Assembly (NCBI GenBank): GCA_037133475.1
Contig: JBAXOB010000016.1
Span: forward strand, 1-64,000
Length of the DNA: 64,000 nt
Direction of reading: 5' to 3'
From: CAIVAT01 sp037133475
GTDB lineage: Bacteria; Bacteroidota; Bacteroidia; Bacteroidales; FEN-979
In this document: in pieces, positions 39,072 through 47,050 of the stretch
Layout of the letters: each line of letters starts with the position of its first letter
Numbering within the stretch: the first letter of the stretch is position 1
Translations under genes and position numbers: made by a program
The notes under the pieces: generated by a model
What the model was told of the DNA's origin: nothing
Database searches by the model: none
Seen by the model: the letters and a program-made list of their open reading frames with translations, nothing else

Positions 39072-41279
39072 CTAAAGCGGAACGTCATAAAACCCTCCAT
39101 AGACAACCTGGTAACTGGAAGTCAGGTTGATCATTCCGCTTACACCTGCCGAAGGCACATCATTTGTTTCATAACAATAACTGATGCCTGGTTGGTAATC
39201 AGTTCCCGCGGTCAAAGCGGTGTTCCCGAATACGATCTTCGTAACCCCGGCCTGGTTCTGAATTTGCGAGGAGATAACCTCCGATCCGATCCAATAGGTG
39301 GTTTCAGCGTTAAAATGGTTGTGATGTAACGTTCCCGCGTACAGCGTGAGGAAAGTCTTTTTTCCCGTCCCCTTCATGGTATACAGTACGCTGCAGGTTA
39401 CCCAGGCCTGCACCCCGGGATTGTAGGCGGGAAGCGCCGTGCCGACCTTAACGTTTTTCCAGTGGCCGTCGGCCATAAGATACTTGTATTTAGCCTGGCT
39501 CATGGTTCCCTGCCAGTTCTGGATCCTGCATCCCGATGAGGTAGTGAACGTTCCGTCATGCAGCAACTGCAATTCACCCGTTGCTCCCATCCAAGCCTTT
39601 TCTGATACAGTGGAAGGCGTCGGGAACATCGGCCAATCCATCAAACCGCTTTCGAACGTATAATAGGAGAAATATCCCGGGTAACTTGCTGACTTAGCCG
39701 GGGCCTTATCCACATACATTGTTCCCCATGGCCAGTTGCATGCAACAAAAGCCAGGCCGACGGAGTGAACGGAGTCTTGAACAACAGATTTATCAGTGGG
39801 ATTCTGTGGGCTATAGTAATAAACCTGGACATGACCGGATGGCGTGGTCCACGGGTTCCACCATGCATTCTGGATCGATACGGGCAGGTACCCGGATAAC
39901 CCGGGAGGGTCGGCGATGCCAGGTGTCCCAAGCCGGTTGATCGTCCATTCATTGCTGGAGGTGCATGTGCTGTCAGTCCACCGTGTGCAGGGCAGCTGGC
40001 TTGTCCAGTTCACGGCGTTCGTGGTTGCAGTTCTCCCCGCAAAGGAAAGGGTGACAGGCCCGGCGCCGTTTCCGTAATACCTGGGGGTAGTGATCACGGC
40101 ATTCATCACGGGGTAAGGCTTGCCAACCGAAGCACACAGCAGGTTGGCCACCAGTTGGGCGCGGCCGAGGGCAGGACCGAAGACGGTATCACTGGCAATT
40201 CCCATGTCTTCTGTCCTCATATCCCGCTGAAAACGTGCGGCATCGCGGTATTCCGCAACATTGACGACCATGTAGTCAACCACTTTGAGAAACACTTTGA
40301 TCTGGTCCACGACCTGGTTGCCAAACTGGACCTTAAAAATGGAGTCGGACCTGTTCACCCCTGTCGAATCCACCACCTTGCAGGCATTTGAATAGACCGT
40401 GGCCGCCTGGTATTCGTAATTCATAATGGTGATGAAATAGGTCTCTAGAAGGCAGTAGAGATTGAGTGCATCCTGTGTATCCAGGACCTTGGTAGTATGT
40501 GCTAAACTCAGGTTGTCAATCAGTTGTGTGGCGTATGCTTTCAGGGCATTGGTCGTTGTACCTGGCAATGTTGGGATGAGGGCATCATGCATTTCTTGAA
40601 TGGTACTCAGCATGCTCTTACTGCCCTTATCGTTGATTATATTGCTCGCCCAGGTCGGTGCGGACTTGGCGGCCTCGTGCATCTGGGTAATAAGATATGC
40701 GCTTGTTGTATCCTGTTCCCATTGTGTTGCAATGTTGCGATAAAATCCGAAATAATTATTATTGGTAATATTGTATTCAGTATGAATGTTTGTGATATCC
40801 TGATTGAGATTAAATTGTGTGAGAAGAGTCGTCATCATGTCTACTTTTTTTATTAAAACCTGCTGGAAATGCACGTTATTGCTGTCCAAAGTAGCGATCT
40901 GCGCCTGTATTATGCTGAGTGCGTTGTCGATGTCCTGGAATTCGTTGTTGATGTGCTGTTTTCGCTTGAAATTCAGAATTTTATTCATCAGAAAGCCGAT
41001 CATTTTAAAACCGCTGCCGCTTGCTGTACCCTGAACCAATCCCGCGGAGGCACTGTGCATCACCCCGCCGGGGAAGGCCATATTATGGGTCATCTCATAA
41101 TCGGAGATCATCTGGAGCGAATTTCCCGAGAAGGCCTCCGGTGTGGAGGTGGAGGTGCTGTGGTTTGCCGGGATGTAGGTTGTACTGCAGTCTTTTCTGC
41201 AGGAACCGGCCATCACGGCCAGGATCATCATCGCCAGGGCGCATGAAAGCACCCGTCTGTTGCGTAAGTTTAGTTTCAT
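39072..41279 (-). CDS. Large lipoprotein of unknown function
   Basis: 735 residues. A lipoprotein signal is visible: MKLNLRNRRVLSCALAMMIL, then a VMAGSC lipobox with Cys about residue 27. The first part, about 60-340, looks helical: a glycine-flanked hydrophobic stretch (SGFKMIGFLMNKIL), heptad-like IQAQIATLDSNNVHFQQVLI, and a hydrophobic ALNLYCLLETYFITIMNYEY. The second part, about 400-735, looks beta-rich with many Trp, Thr and Gly residues. No family was recognised. A helical membrane-active part followed by a beta part loosely recalls pore-forming toxins, but no motif proves it. It is isolated between a transposase with repeats and ubiA, and its Thr/Asn-rich, more AT-rich coding differs from neighbours. 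A possible acquired gene. Confidence 0.7.
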   Translation of the reverse strand: MKLNLRNRRVLSCALAMMILAVMAGSCRKDCSTTYIPANHSTSTSTPEAFSGNSLQMISDYEMTHNMAFPGGVMHSASAGLVQGTASGSGFKMIGFLMNKILNFKRKQHINNEFQDIDNALSIIQAQIATLDSNNVHFQQVLIKKVDMMTTLLTQFNLNQDITNIHTEYNITNNNYFGFYRNIATQWEQDTTSAYLITQMHEAAKSAPTWASNIINDKGSKSMLSTIQEMHDALIPTLPGTTTNALKAYATQLIDNLSLAHTTKVLDTQDALNLYCLLETYFITIMNYEYQAATVYSNACKVVDSTGVNRSDSIFKVQFGNQVVDQIKVFLKVVDYMVVNVAEYRDAARFQRDMRTEDMGIASDTVFGPALGRAQLVANLLCASVGKPYPVMNAVITTPRYYGNGAGPVTLSFAGRTATTNAVNWTSQLPCTRWTDSTCTSSNEWTINRLGTPGIADPPGLSGYLPVSIQNAWWNPWTTPSGHVQVYYYSPQNPTDKSVVQDSVHSVGLAFVACNWPWGTMYVDKAPAKSASYPGYFSYYTFESGLMDWPMFPTPSTVSEKAWMGATGELQLLHDGTFTTSSGCRIQNWQGTMSQAKYKYLMADGHWKNVKVGTALPAYNPGVQAWVTCSVLYTMKGTGKKTFLTLYAGTLHHNHFNAETTYWIGSEVISSQIQNQAGVTKIVFGNTALTAGTDYQPGISYCYETNDVPSAGVSGMINLTSSYQVVYGGFYDVPL

Positions 41280-41740
41280 GGGGAGAGTTTAATTGTTATG
41301 AAGTGTATGGAATGGTTTGCAGGCAACATTTGTGACAATTGGATAATCAGCCGTTATGAGTTGTTAAATTTATAACAAATATCTATTTGTTATAAAAAAT
41401 GTTAAAAACATACTTGTAAAAATGTCTTATTGTTATTTTATTGAATTTCAATATAAAAGCATGGAGTCTTCAACATTTCGGCATTTATTTTTGTGGACGG
41501 ACTACTGAAAGTGAAGATTTTGCCGGGAATATTGGCATGGGATGCTCTCCGCCGGATCATTTCCGGAGGTTAAGAGTCTCCTCAAATGATAAGCGAAAGG
41601 CATGGAAGGATATGATTAAGATCTCCGGAGGTGGCGATATGTTTATTCTGAAGATCGAAAAGATGATCAAACGTTAAACCATAAAATGGCAAGCGCGGGA
41701 ATGGCATCCCTTCAAAGCAAATCCTGGAGGTGAAGATGCA
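41280..41740. other. Gene-poor AT-rich gap
   Basis: The 460-bp gap between the lipoprotein start and the UbiA stop. Its first 180 bp are very AT-rich and hold the palindrome at 41371-41394. A 78-codon frame at 41441-41677 (+) has no recognisable features, and its bases look non-coding. Nothing else was seen. Confidence 0.6.
41371..41394. promoter_or_regulatory. 24-bp operator-like palindrome
   Basis: Arms TATAACAAATA and TATTTGTTATA are perfect inverted copies separated by two bases. It lies 92 bp upstream of the lipoprotein start codon in an AT-rich gap. The form is typical of a dimeric repressor site. No regulator gene is adjacent, so the binding protein is unknown. Confidence 0.5.
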
Positions 41741-41741
41741 G

Positions 41742-42608
41742 CTAAAGGAACAGATCGCCGATGACGAAACAGGCGAAGATCACCGAGGCCATCCCGTTCA
41801 TCGTGGCAAAGGCAAGGTTGACACGCGAAATATCGTTGGGCTTTACGATAACATGTTCATAACACAACAGGAGCGTGAAGATGGCGGCACCGATCCAGTA
41901 GAGCATACCGAAATGACCGAAAAATCCTCCGAAGGCAACCAGCGACACTGCGAGCAGGTGGAATATGGCCGAAAGGATGAGGGCATTACGCTTTCCCAGC
42001 AGCACCGGCAGTGATTTCAGGTTCTCCGATATATCAAACCCTATATCCTGCAAGGCATACAGGATATCGAACCCGGCAACCCAGAAGATCACCACCGCCG
42101 AATAGATCAGCGGAAGAATGTCAAATTGTGCGGTGACGGCCAGGTAGGCGCCGATGGGGGCCAGGGCAAGCCCAAGTCCGAGAAACAGGTGCGACAGGTA
42201 GGTGAAACGCTTGGTGAGACTGTAGCCTAAAACGATGATCAGCGCAACGGGAGAAAGGGAAAAACACAAAAAGTTGATGAAGTAGCTTGCCGTCATGAAG
42301 AGCAGGGCGTTGATGATGACAAACAGCAGGGCCGACCCGGGCCTGATGATCGCACTTGGGATTTCGCGCAGGGTGGTGCGGGGGTTTTTTTTATCAATGT
42401 GACGGTCGGCATAGCGGTTAAATCCCATCGCGGCATTCCTGGCAAAAAACACGCAAAGCAGCACCAGCAGCAATAAACGGAAACTCAGGTTCTCCTCTTT
42501 TATCTTCACAGCCAGGAAAAACCCGATCATGGCAAAGGGAAGCGAAAATATGGTGTGATTTATTTTGACGAGTGAAAAATAGTTTGCAATTTTTGAACGT
42601 TCTGCCAT
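41742..42608 (-). CDS. UbiA-family prenyltransferase (MqnP-like)
   Basis: 288-residue integral membrane protein with about eight or nine transmembrane helices that attaches a polyprenyl chain to an aromatic acceptor. The first Asp motif is GFNRYADRHIDKKNPRT, the second DILYALQDIGFDISENL. The NPRT and YALQD wording resembles MqnP of the futalosine menaquinone route rather than MenA, but this is by eye. The in-frame GTG at 42614 is less likely than ATG 42608. It is divergent from the methyltransferase gene. Confidence 0.88.
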   Translation of the reverse strand: MAERSKIANYFSLVKINHTIFSLPFAMIGFFLAVKIKEENLSFRLLLLVLLCVFFARNAAMGFNRYADRHIDKKNPRTTLREIPSAIIRPGSALLFVIINALLFMTASYFINFLCFSLSPVALIIVLGYSLTKRFTYLSHLFLGLGLALAPIGAYLAVTAQFDILPLIYSAVVIFWVAGFDILYALQDIGFDISENLKSLPVLLGKRNALILSAIFHLLAVSLVAFGGFFGHFGMLYWIGAAIFTLLLCYEHVIVKPNDISRVNLAFATMNGMASVIFACFVIGDLFL

Positions 42609-42631
42609 TGGCACCTTGGTTAATTTTGGCG

Positions 42632-42639
42632 CAAAGTTA
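42632..42639 (-). promoter_or_regulatory. -7 element for ubiA
   Basis: Minus-strand TAACTTTG (TAnnTTTG), 23 bp upstream of ATG 42608. A matching -33 TTG is not seen at the right distance. Confidence 0.45.
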
Positions 42640-42675
42640 GTAATTTGTAACTATTCCGCGGTTTCTTCGTCCAAC

Positions 42676-42705
42676 TTGTTAATCCGCGGATTTAGGTTAA
42701 TTTTG
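42676..42705 (+). promoter_or_regulatory. Promoter for the methyltransferase gene
   Basis: TTG at 42676-42678 and TAATTTTG at 42698-42705 are 19 bp apart, matching both parts of the Bacteroidota consensus (-33 TTTG-like, 19-21 bp, -7 TAnnTTTG). It lies 18 bp upstream of ATG 42724. This is the best promoter seen in the window. Confidence 0.65.
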
Positions 42706-42723
42706 TAATCTTATTATTTCGCT

Positions 42724-43518
42724 ATGAGCAGAAAGGTTGATGCATTTCTCGGATATCTCAGACATTACATAAAATCACAATCTAAATACCGCGTTCACTC
42801 TCCCTTTGTTTATGATTTTTATAAAAATGTGCTGAGTGATACGGAAGAATACCAGCAATTCAGGGTTGTCAACAGGTTACGCAAGGAACTCGAAAGTGTT
42901 TCAAGGTTTATCAAGCGCAAGGACCTGGGGGCCAAACGCAAGGATTTCCCGGGCGACCAGCGGTTTGTCAGGGTAAGGGATATCGTGCACCAGTCGTGTG
43001 TCAGCCAGAAAAAGGGTGAATTGTTGTTCCGGATGGTCAGGCATTACAAGCCGGCGAACATCCTCGAACTGGGGACCTCACTGGGAATCAGCTCCATCTA
43101 TCTTGGTCTTGCCTCGCCCGAGAGCCGGATTATCACCCTGGAAGGATGTCTTGATTCGGCCAATGTGGCCCACGAAAATTTCGACAAATCAGGTCTTAAA
43201 AATATTGAAATCATCACCGGGAATTTTGAAGATAAACTTACCGGGGCCCTGGAGAAGATGCCATCGCCCGATCTCGTGTTTTTTGATGGCAACCACAAGA
43301 TGAAACCGACCCTGGCCTATTTTGAAGAGTGCCTGAAACATATCAATGAGAATACCATCTTCATTTTCGACGACATACACTGGTCATCGGGCATGGAAGA
43401 GGCCTGGAGGGTCATCTGCCGTCATGAAAAGGTCAAGGTCACAGTCGACCTGTTCCAGATGGGGGTGGTGTTTTTTAAAGAAGAGTTAAGCAAGGAAAAT
43501 TTTTCATTACGCTTTTAA
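42724..43518 (+). CDS. Class I SAM-dependent methyltransferase
   Basis: 264-residue O-methyltransferase-like protein. SAM motif I is ILELGTSLGISSIYL (near residue 115), the acidic end of beta-2 is ITLEGC, and LVFFDGNHK plus IFIFDDIHWSSGM provide the motif with Asp residues that could bind a metal as in catechol-type O-methyltransferases. The N-terminal RVHSPFVYDFYKNVL segment is typical of a Bacteroidota family found near quinone or lipid genes. Substrate unknown. It is followed by the ABC ATPase after 12 bp. Confidence 0.82.
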   Translation: MSRKVDAFLGYLRHYIKSQSKYRVHSPFVYDFYKNVLSDTEEYQQFRVVNRLRKELESVSRFIKRKDLGAKRKDFPGDQRFVRVRDIVHQSCVSQKKGELLFRMVRHYKPANILELGTSLGISSIYLGLASPESRIITLEGCLDSANVAHENFDKSGLKNIEIITGNFEDKLTGALEKMPSPDLVFFDGNHKMKPTLAYFEECLKHINENTIFIFDDIHWSSGMEEAWRVICRHEKVKVTVDLFQMGVVFFKEELSKENFSLRF

Positions 43519-43530
43519 TACGACAGATAC

Positions 43531-44262
43531 ATGGAAAAAGAGGTCATCCGGCTCGATAATATTGTCAAGAATTACAAGATTGGCACCATCCTGGTCGAAG
43601 CGCTGCGGAGTGTGTCGCTGGTTGTCAGGAAAAATGAATTTGTTGCCCTGATGGGTCCCTCCGGGTCGGGGAAATCCACCCTGATGAATATCCTGGGGTG
43701 CCTCGATACCCCTACCAGCGGCAGCTACTTCCTGAACGGGGAGGATGTCAGCAAGATGGACGACAATGCCCTGGCCGAGATCAGGAACAGGCAGATCGGG
43801 TTTGTTTTCCAGACCTTCAACCTGTTGCCGCGCTCCACAGCCCTTGAAAACGTGATGCTTCCCCTGATCTATGCCGGCGTGGGCAAGGCCAAACGAATGG
43901 AACTGGCCCGGCTGACGCTGGAAGAGGTGAAGCTCGGCGACCGCATGGCCCATAAGCCGAATGAACTGTCGGGCGGGCAGCGCCAGCGCGTTGCCATCGC
44001 CCGGGCGCTCGTTAATCACCCGGCCATCATCCTGGCCGATGAACCTACCGGGAATCTCGATTCGAAAACCTCCGTCGAAATTCTCGGGTTGCTCGAAGAG
44101 ATCCATAAAATGGGCAACACGGTCATCATCGTCACCCATGAAGAGGATATTGCCCAGCATGCCCACCGCATCATCCGGTTGATGGACGGCAGGATCAATG
44201 TTGACGAGGCAAACAAAAACATTAAGACCATCTCTGATTACCATTTCAACGGTGTGGTTTAG
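43531..44262 (+). CDS. ABC transporter ATPase, LolD/MacB type
   Basis: 243-residue nucleotide-binding subunit. Walker A is GPSGSGKST, the Q-loop FVFQTFNLLPRSTALENV, the signature LSGGQRQRV, Walker B AIILADEPTGNLD and the H-loop VTHEED. The TFNLLPR and EPTGNLDSKT wording is typical of the LolD/MacB/FtsE group, which drives lipoprotein sorting or efflux. No permease gene is adjacent, so the partner subunit lies elsewhere. FtsE function is not supported, because no ftsX follows. Confidence 0.9.
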   Translation: MEKEVIRLDNIVKNYKIGTILVEALRSVSLVVRKNEFVALMGPSGSGKSTLMNILGCLDTPTSGSYFLNGEDVSKMDDNALAEIRNRQIGFVFQTFNLLPRSTALENVMLPLIYAGVGKAKRMELARLTLEEVKLGDRMAHKPNELSGGQRQRVAIARALVNHPAIILADEPTGNLDSKTSVEILGLLEEIHKMGNTVIIVTHEEDIAQHAHRIIRLMDGRINVDEANKNIKTISDYHFNGVV

Positions 44263-44301
44263 CCTGCTGTTCCGGGCGAACCCTTGAAAATATAATGGCT
44301 G

Positions 44302-45309
44302 ATGCAAAAAGAAGGCAATTACAAGAAGTTGTTTAAGGATTTCAACAAGCTTAACATCCTGATCATCGGGGATGTAATGGTTGACTCCTACCTGTGGGGC
44401 AAGGTGGAACGGATTTCGCCCGAGGCGCCCATTCCCATCGTGGCGCTGCGTAAACGCGAACACCGCATGGGCGGGGCTGCCAATGTCGCCATGAACATCA
44501 GGTCGATGGGGGCAAACCCCATCCTCTGTTCGGTGATCGGCACCGACGACAAGGGTGACCTCTTTCTCGAACTGCTGAAGAAGGAGAAAATTGACGATGT
44601 GGGCATCGTTCGCAGTACGCGTCGCATCACCACCACGAAATTCAGGATTTTCGGCAATGCATTCCAGATGCTCAGGGTCGATGAGGAGATGGACAATGAC
44701 CTGGTGCAGGGCGATTTTTTAACCCTGATCCGCGTGATCGACCAGATCCTGACAAAGGTGAAGATCGACGGCATCATTTTCCAGGATTACGACAAGGGGG
44801 TGATCACGCAAAAGCTTATCGCCGAGGTGGTAAAGCGCGCGCAGGCGCACGATATCCCTGTCTCGGTTGATCCCAAGAAAAAGAATTTCATGTTTTACAG
44901 GCAGGTGACCCTGATCAAGCCCAACCTGAAGGAGCTCAAGGAGGGGATGAACCTCTCCGATGATCTGAAGGAAACGGATGAGGTGGTTAAAACCGCGCAA
45001 CAGCTGGGCCAGCAGCTTGACTGCAGGTATGTGCTGACCACCATGTCGGAAAAGGGAGTCATGATGAGCATGAAGGATAACAGGGAGGAGAAAAACATTT
45101 TCATCCCCGCCCATATGCGCATGATTTCGGATGTTTCGGGGGCCGGCGATACGGTGATCAGTATAGCCTCCCTGTGCCTGGCGTTAAAACGCACCCCCTA
45201 CGAAATCGCCTTTATCTCTAACCTGGCCGGTGGCCTGGTGTGTGAGGAGGTTGGGGTAGTTCCTGTCAGCAAGGAAAAGTTACTGAAAGAGGTGCTGACC
45301 CTCCTCTGA
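44302..45309 (+). CDS. Heptose 7-phosphate kinase, HldE N-domain-like
   Basis: 335-residue PfkB-family sugar kinase. The N-terminal VERISPEAPIPIVAL and MGGAANVAMNI, the PNLKELKEG region and the catalytic GAGDT (in DVSGAGDTVISIA) match D-glycero-beta-D-manno-heptose-7-phosphate kinase (RfaE1/HldA), which feeds ADP-heptose for LPS core. The nucleotidyltransferase domain of bifunctional HldE is absent, so the second activity must be a separate gene outside this window. ATG 44302 was chosen because the nearby ATG 44295 is in a frame that stops quickly. Confidence 0.88.
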   Translation: MQKEGNYKKLFKDFNKLNILIIGDVMVDSYLWGKVERISPEAPIPIVALRKREHRMGGAANVAMNIRSMGANPILCSVIGTDDKGDLFLELLKKEKIDDVGIVRSTRRITTTKFRIFGNAFQMLRVDEEMDNDLVQGDFLTLIRVIDQILTKVKIDGIIFQDYDKGVITQKLIAEVVKRAQAHDIPVSVDPKKKNFMFYRQVTLIKPNLKELKEGMNLSDDLKETDEVVKTAQQLGQQLDCRYVLTTMSEKGVMMSMKDNREEKNIFIPAHMRMISDVSGAGDTVISIASLCLALKRTPYEIAFISNLAGGLVCEEVGVVPVSKEKLLKEVLTLL

Positions 45310-45333
45310 AATCCCTGATTTTAACCTGATAAT

Positions 45334-46626
45334 ATGACGACAGATGCCGATGTAATCGTTGCCGGCGCCGGTCCTGCCGGTTCCATGGCGGCTTATACGC
45401 TGGCCAGGCAGGGCATCTCCGTCCTGATCCTGGAAAAGGCGCAGTTCCCGAGATACAAAGTCTGTGGCGCAGGGTTAACGCATAAGATCCTGGCCGAGAT
45501 TCCCTTTGATGTCTCCCCTGTTTTTGAGACCAGTATCCATAATATCGTCTTTTCAAGCGGTTTTAAAGAGGTTTTCAAACGCACCTCGGCGGAACCGATG
45601 CTCTATTGCACGATGCGTGACAAGTTTGACCATTTCCTGTTACGAAAGGCCATCGAGGCCGGGGCGAAGATTTTATACGACGTGAAGGTCACCGGGGTGA
45701 AGCAGGAGCGTGATGTTGCCATCGTTGAAACAAACACCAGGAGTTTCAGTTCACGCATCATCATCGGGGCCGATGGAGCCTCCGGTATCGTGGCTCGGTC
45801 GGCCGGGCTGCGGAACCATATCATGCAGGGACTTGCCTGGGAGGCGGAGGTTACCGCCGACCCCGCCATTGTCAGGGCATACTCGCAAACGGTTTTTCTC
45901 GACTGGGGCGCCTTCCCGGGCGGGTATGGATGGGTGTTTCCCAAACAGGACCATTTTTCGATCGGTGTCGGTGGGCCGGCCAGCCTGACTAAGGGGATGA
46001 TGAATTACTACGAGGGTTTGATAGCCTATTTGGCAGATGGCCCCTGGTTGTCAGGATCAGGCTCCTCTGCTCCGAACACAGCATCGGGCGGGCGGAACCG
46101 TGCCTATTCCATCCGGGTACTGGAGACCCTGTCGATGAAAGCGTGGCCCATCCCGGTCAGGGTTGAAAAAAGCATGTTTCATAACGGCCGGGTGATGGTT
46201 GCCGGCGATGCGGCAGGCCTCACCGATCCGCTCACAGGCGAAGGGATCTACTACGCGGTTCGCAGCGGCAAGCTGGCAGCGGAGGTATCCCTGAAGTTCC
46301 TCCTGTCGGCAACGCCGACGCTGGCCTCTTATTCCGAAGCCGTGAACGAGGAACTTATGAGTGAATTGCTGGAGGCCAACAGGATCAAATACCTGTTCAA
46401 CACGATTCCCCTCAGGATCCACAGGCTGGTGCGCGACAACGACCGTGGCTGGCGGGCCTTTGGCAAGGTACTCCGTGGCGAACGGTGGTATGCCGATGTA
46501 CGAAAAGGCTTTGGAAAATGGAAAATGCTGTGGGGGCTTGCCTGCCTCGTCTCCAAATGGGTATCAGGTTACCGCGAGAAACGGTTTGCCAGTCGCATTA
46601 AGCACCAAGCAGAGCCTTCACAATAG
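45334..46626 (+). CDS. Geranylgeranyl reductase-like flavoprotein
   Basis: 430-residue FAD enzyme of the geranylgeranyl-reductase/digeranylgeranylglycerophospholipid-reductase group. FAD binding is VIVAGAGPAGSMAAYTLA at the start, with RYKVCGAGL after the second strand and the conserved VAGDAAGLTDPLTGEGI late in the protein. It reduces double bonds of isoprenoid chains, or, in related enzymes, oxidises quinone precursors; the substrate here is unknown. Its position near UbiA suggests quinone or isoprenoid side-chain work. The last 29 bp overlap the 3' end of convergent yqeY. Confidence 0.85.
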   Translation: MTTDADVIVAGAGPAGSMAAYTLARQGISVLILEKAQFPRYKVCGAGLTHKILAEIPFDVSPVFETSIHNIVFSSGFKEVFKRTSAEPMLYCTMRDKFDHFLLRKAIEAGAKILYDVKVTGVKQERDVAIVETNTRSFSSRIIIGADGASGIVARSAGLRNHIMQGLAWEAEVTADPAIVRAYSQTVFLDWGAFPGGYGWVFPKQDHFSIGVGGPASLTKGMMNYYEGLIAYLADGPWLSGSGSSAPNTASGGRNRAYSIRVLETLSMKAWPIPVRVEKSMFHNGRVMVAGDAAGLTDPLTGEGIYYAVRSGKLAAEVSLKFLLSATPTLASYSEAVNEELMSELLEANRIKYLFNTIPLRIHRLVRDNDRGWRAFGKVLRGERWYADVRKGFGKWKMLWGLACLVSKWVSGYREKRFASRIKHQAEPSQ

Positions 46627-47050
46627 CCGAGATCATCTTGTTATCCGCCTTGCCGGCAAGCTCCTTTGCGGCAGCACCCATGACTTTGCCCATATCCTTT
46701 ACCGAAGTTGCGCCGGTTTCTGCGACTATTTTCCGGATGATCACGGTCACATCGGCTTCCGAAAGCTGCTGTGGCAGGTAGGTTTCAATGATGGAGGCAT
46801 CGAAAATCTCTTTTTTCGCAAGATCCTGCCGGTTTGCCTGGGTGTAGATGTCGGCCGATTCGCGGCGTTGTTTAACCAGTTTCTGCAGGATTTTCAGTTC
46901 GGTGGCATCATCTACCTCCCCGGAGCCACCCTCTTTGGCTTTTTCGAGCAACAGGGCTGCCTTGATGGCTCTCAGGGCTTCCAGCCTCTCCGCGTCGCGG
47001 GCAAGCATGGCCTGTTTGATATCGTCGTTGATTTTTAGTTCAAGGCTCAT
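46598..47050 (-). CDS. yqeY: GatB/YqeY domain protein
   Basis: 150-residue helical protein of the YqeY family, related to the tail domain of GatB. It starts MSLELKINDDIKQAMLAR and has the family's DMGKVMGAAAKELAGKAD and IIETYLPQQLSE. A role in tRNA-dependent amidation or tRNA binding is inferred from GatB similarity and is unproven for stand-alone proteins. Its ATG follows the ftsZ stop codon directly, so it is the last gene of the dcw operon. The 3' end overlaps the reductase gene on the other strand by 29 bp. Confidence 0.88.
   Translation of the reverse strand: MSLELKINDDIKQAMLARDAERLEALRAIKAALLLEKAKEGGSGEVDDATELKILQKLVKQRRESADIYTQANRQDLAKKEIFDASIIETYLPQQLSEADVTVIIRKIVAETGATSVKDMGKVMGAAAKELAGKADNKMISAIVKALLGA

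Noticed and set aside
41441..41677. 78-codon + strand frame in the gap before ubiA
   Set aside because: No motif, no promoter, and composition unlike the neighbouring genes; could be a real small gene but there is no support.
43531..44262. FtsE of the division machinery
   Set aside because: The ATPase resembles LolD/MacB as much as FtsE and no ftsX follows; the next gene is a sugar kinase.
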